A stretch of 8,129 nt of DNA from Candidatus Hydrogenedentota bacterium (GTDB taxonomy: Bacteria > Hydrogenedentota > Hydrogenedentia > Hydrogenedentiales > CAITNO01), in NCBI GenBank assembly GCA_903922535.1, contig CAIXUF010001100.1, positions 1 to 8,129 on the forward strand, written 5' to 3'. Positions 5,714 through 8,129 of this stretch are shown piece by piece. Each line of letters starts with the position of its first letter. Within the stretch, counting starts at the first letter, position 1. The translations under genes and the position numbers were made by a program. Under the pieces are notes generated by a model. It did not search any database. It saw only the letters and a list, made by a program, of their open reading frames with translations, and was not told where the DNA came from.

Positions 5714-8129
5714 ATGGGCTTTTGGAGGATGATGCTGGGCATGGCACTGATACCGGTTCTTGCGGGCGCTGCGGCGGCTGGCGCGCAGGGCGCCCCCGTG
5801 CAGGACTATCCCATCACGCCCGTCAAGTTCAACAAAGTGCATGTGAACGGCGGCTTCTGGGGGGCGCGTTTGGAGACGAACCGCACGTCCACGCTGCCCG
5901 CCAACTGGCGCAAGTGCGAGGAAACGGGCCGCATTGAGAACTTTGAAAAGGCGGCCAAGCTCAAGCCCGGCAAGCACAAGGGCATCTTCTTTGACGATTC
6001 GGACGTGTACAAGGTCTGCGAGGGCGCGGCGTACACGCTGGCGCTTCAACCCGACTCGGCGCTGGACAAGTACCTGGAAGACCTGGTGACGCTGTTCGCC
6101 AAGGCGCAGGAATCAGACGGCTATCTCTACACGGCGCGAACGATTGACCCGGAGCATCCGGCCAACTGCGGCGACCAGCGCTGGGCGAATCTGAAAGACT
6201 GCCATGAGATGTACTGCATGGGGCACATGATCGAGGCGGCCGTGGCGCATTACCAGGCGACGGGCCGCAAAACCTTCCTTGATGTGGCGATCAAGTGCGG
6301 CGATCTGCTGGACCGCACCTTCGGCGAGGGCAAGAAGTACGGTATCTGCGGCCACCCGGAAATTGAGCTGGCGCTGGCCAAGCTCTACCGCGCCACGGGC
6401 GACGCCAAGTACCTGAACCTGGCGAAGTTCTTTGTCGACCAGCACGGCAACAAGGAACACCGTGAGATCTGGGGGGCGTACTGCTCCGACGAGAAGCCCA
6501 TCCTCCAAATGGACGAGGTCGTGGGCCATGCCGTGCGCGCGGGCTATTTCTATTCCGGTGTGGCCGACGTGGCGGCGCTCACGGGCAAGCCCGAATACAT
6601 CGGCGCGATCGACCGGCTGTGGGAGAACATGGTCTCGAAGAAGATGTACCTCACCGGGGGCGTCGGCGCGAGGCACGAGGGCGAGGCTTTCGGCGCAAAT
6701 TATGAACTGCCGAACCAGTCGGCCTACTGCGAGACCTGCGCGGCCATCGCCAACGCGCTGTGGAATCACCGCATGTTCCTGCTCCATGGCGACGGCAAGT
6801 ACATGGACGTGTTCGAGCGGATCATCTACAACGGTTTCCTGTCCGGGCTGTCCATGGAGGGCGACACCTTCTTCTATCCGAACCCGCTCATCGTCGAAGG
6901 CGGCTACAAGCGTTCGCCGTGGTTTGGCTGCTCCTGCTGCCCGACCAACGATGTGCGGTTTGTCCCTTCGCTGCCCGGTTCGGCCTATGCCGTGGAGAAG
7001 GACCGCATCTACGTGAGCCTGTACATGAACGGCGAGGCGGAGATTGACGCCCCCTTCGGCACGGTGAAGATTGTGCAGGAAACGCGCTATCCCTGGGACA
7101 ACGCGGTGGCGCTGACCGTTACCCCGGACAAGGCCGAGACCTTTGACCTTTTCCTGCGCATTCCCGGCTGGGCGCAGGGCACACCGGTGCCGTCCGACCT
7201 TTACCACTATCTCGACGCCGCGGCGGCGCCGCCGACGCTTGCAGTCAACGGCAAATTGGTCCCCGTCCGGATGGAGAAGGGCTATGCCGTGCTCTCCCGT
7301 CAGTGGAAAGCGGGCGACGAAATCGCGCTTGCGCTGGACATGCCGGTCCGCCGGGTGCTGGCCAACGAAGCCGTCGAGGATGACCGGGGCCGGGTGGCGC
7401 TGGAGCGCGGCCCCATCGTGTTCTGCGCCGAGGGCATCGACAACGGCGGCCACGCGCTCAGCCTGTACCTGCCCGACGACGCACCGCTGGCCACCGGATT
7501 CCGCGCCGACCTGCTCAACGGGGTGCAGGTGATCACGGGCACGGCCCGCGCGCTGAAACGCGGCGACGACAATGCGGTTGCAGAGGTGGACCATCCGCTG
7601 GTGGCCATTCCCAACTATGCTTGGGGACACCGGGGGGACAGCGACATGGCCGTGTGGATGGCCCGCACGGCGGACAAGGCCCGGCCCGCACCGCCGGTCA
7701 CACTCATGTCCAAGAGCACCGCGACAGCATCCCACGTCAACCCGTCCGACACGGTCGCGGCGCTGTCCGACGGTGGCGAACCGAAAGACTCCGGCGACCA
7801 ATCCGTTCCGCGCTTTACCTGGTGGGACAAGAAGGGTGACACCGAATGGGTGCAGTACGATTTCCCGGGTGAAACCGCCGTGTCAGGTTGCAGTGTCTAC
7901 TGGTTTGACGACGGGCCCAATGGCGGATGCCGGGTGCCCGCAAAGTGGCAAGTGCTGTACGAGGATGGCGGAAAGTGGCGGAAAGTGGCGGATGCGGGCG
8001 AATTCACGGTCAACAAAGACTGCTGGAACAGCGTTTCCTTCAAGCCCGTGAAAACCGCCGACCTGCGCATCGAAGCCCGTCTGCGGGAGGGATTCTCCGG
8101 CGGGATACTGGAATGGAAGGTCAAAGAAG
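5714..8129 (+). CDS. GH127 beta-L-arabinofuranosidase (DUF1680) with C-terminal discoidin-like domain, partial at right edge
   Basis: ATG at 5714 follows GGAGG (5701-5705) by eight bases; an in-frame GTG at 5711 is the alternative. 805 residues are visible and no stop is reached. Residues 1 to about 24 are a signal peptide (hydrophobic LIPVLAGAAAA, then AGA). The body is the (alpha/alpha)6 barrel of GH127 followed by beta domains. Key residues match the Bifidobacterium enzyme HypBA1: E324 (GEAFG) for its Glu322 acid/base, E340 and C342 (ETC) for zinc ligands Glu338 and Cys340, and C408/C409 (CSCCPTN) for Cys417 (nucleophile) and Cys418. E324 to E340 is 16 residues in both proteins; C342 to C408 is 66 against 77, so one loop is shorter. 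Such enzymes release beta-L-arabinofuranose from plant cell-wall glycans and glycoproteins; a different sugar is possible in this broad family. Residues about 660-805 resemble an F5/8 type C (discoidin) sugar-binding domain: WVQYDFPG, VYWFDDG, PAKWQVLY. The gene seems separately transcribed from the Fic gene. Confidence 0.9.
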   Translation, partial: MGFWRMMLGMALIPVLAGAAAAGAQGAPVQDYPITPVKFNKVHVNGGFWGARLETNRTSTLPANWRKCEETGRIENFEKAAKLKPGKHKGIFFDDSDVYKVCEGAAYTLALQPDSALDKYLEDLVTLFAKAQESDGYLYTARTIDPEHPANCGDQRWANLKDCHEMYCMGHMIEAAVAHYQATGRKTFLDVAIKCGDLLDRTFGEGKKYGICGHPEIELALAKLYRATGDAKYLNLAKFFVDQHGNKEHREIWGAYCSDEKPILQMDEVVGHAVRAGYFYSGVADVAALTGKPEYIGAIDRLWENMVSKKMYLTGGVGARHEGEAFGANYELPNQSAYCETCAAIANALWNHRMFLLHGDGKYMDVFERIIYNGFLSGLSMEGDTFFYPNPLIVEGGYKRSPWFGCSCCPTNDVRFVPSLPGSAYAVEKDRIYVSLYMNGEAEIDAPFGTVKIVQETRYPWDNAVALTVTPDKAETFDLFLRIPGWAQGTPVPSDLYHYLDAAAAPPTLAVNGKLVPVRMEKGYAVLSRQWKAGDEIALALDMPVRRVLANEAVEDDRGRVALERGPIVFCAEGIDNGGHALSLYLPDDAPLATGFRADLLNGVQVITGTARALKRGDDNAVAEVDHPLVAIPNYAWGHRGDSDMAVWMARTADKARPAPPVTLMSKSTATASHVNPSDTVAALSDGGEPKDSGDQSVPRFTWWDKKGDTEWVQYDFPGETAVSGCSVYWFDDGPNGGCRVPAKWQVLYEDGGKWRKVADAGEFTVNKDCWNSVSFKPVKTADLRIEARLREGFSGGILEWKVKE
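7966..7992 (+). repeat. Tandem 10-base repeat inside the GH127 reading frame
   Basis: TGGCGGAAAG occurs twice in a row, followed by a partial third copy, TGGCGGA (27 bases in all). It lies in the discoidin-like domain and codes for part of DGGKWRKVAD. The unit is not a multiple of three, so gain or loss of one copy would shift the frame and remove the rest of the domain. Confidence 0.8.

Noticed and set aside
6113..7801. 562-codon minus-strand frame opposite the GH127 gene
   Set aside because: Shadow frame; the plus strand carries the full set of GH127 catalytic and zinc residues.

Overview
The window holds five protein genes from a GC-rich bacterium. Three are exported glycoside-hydrolase-type genes: a GH38-type alpha-mannosidase cut by the left edge, a clan GH-A-like hydrolase, and a GH127 beta-L-arabinofuranosidase cut by the right edge. 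Large secreted hydrolases with lyase-like or discoidin-like accessory domains, each with its own leader and no visible SusC/SusD pair, suggest a polysaccharide-degrading member of the Planctomycetota, Verrucomicrobiota, Lentisphaerota or Hydrogenedentota. That placement is inferred from gene content only, and no marker gene is present.

Layout: the GH38 gene (1-1266) and a 61-residue zinc-ribbon gene (1467-1652) read leftward. A 192-base divergent region separates them from the GH-A-like gene (1845-3674), which reads rightward and probably starts at TTG. A 362-base gap (3675-4036) follows. It holds a tRNA-like sequence (3795-3867), three spaced copies of a 16-base motif (3935-4000) and a 9-bp hairpin (3992-4015). 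Next come a complete 514-residue Fic-domain protein (4037-5581) and, after a 132-base gap with a candidate promoter and a strong hairpin, the GH127 gene (5714-8129, no stop reached).

Functionally, the three hydrolases fit a scavenging set acting outside the cytoplasm on plant or algal glycans or glycoproteins that carry mannose and arabinofuranose. The Fic gene does not belong to that theme. It is visibly less GC-rich than its neighbours, lies beside a degenerate tRNA-like sequence, and has its own motif array in its promoter region. It looks like an inserted, self-regulated cassette. No complete mobile element, CRISPR array or rRNA is present. The most unusual material is the 3795-4036 stretch.
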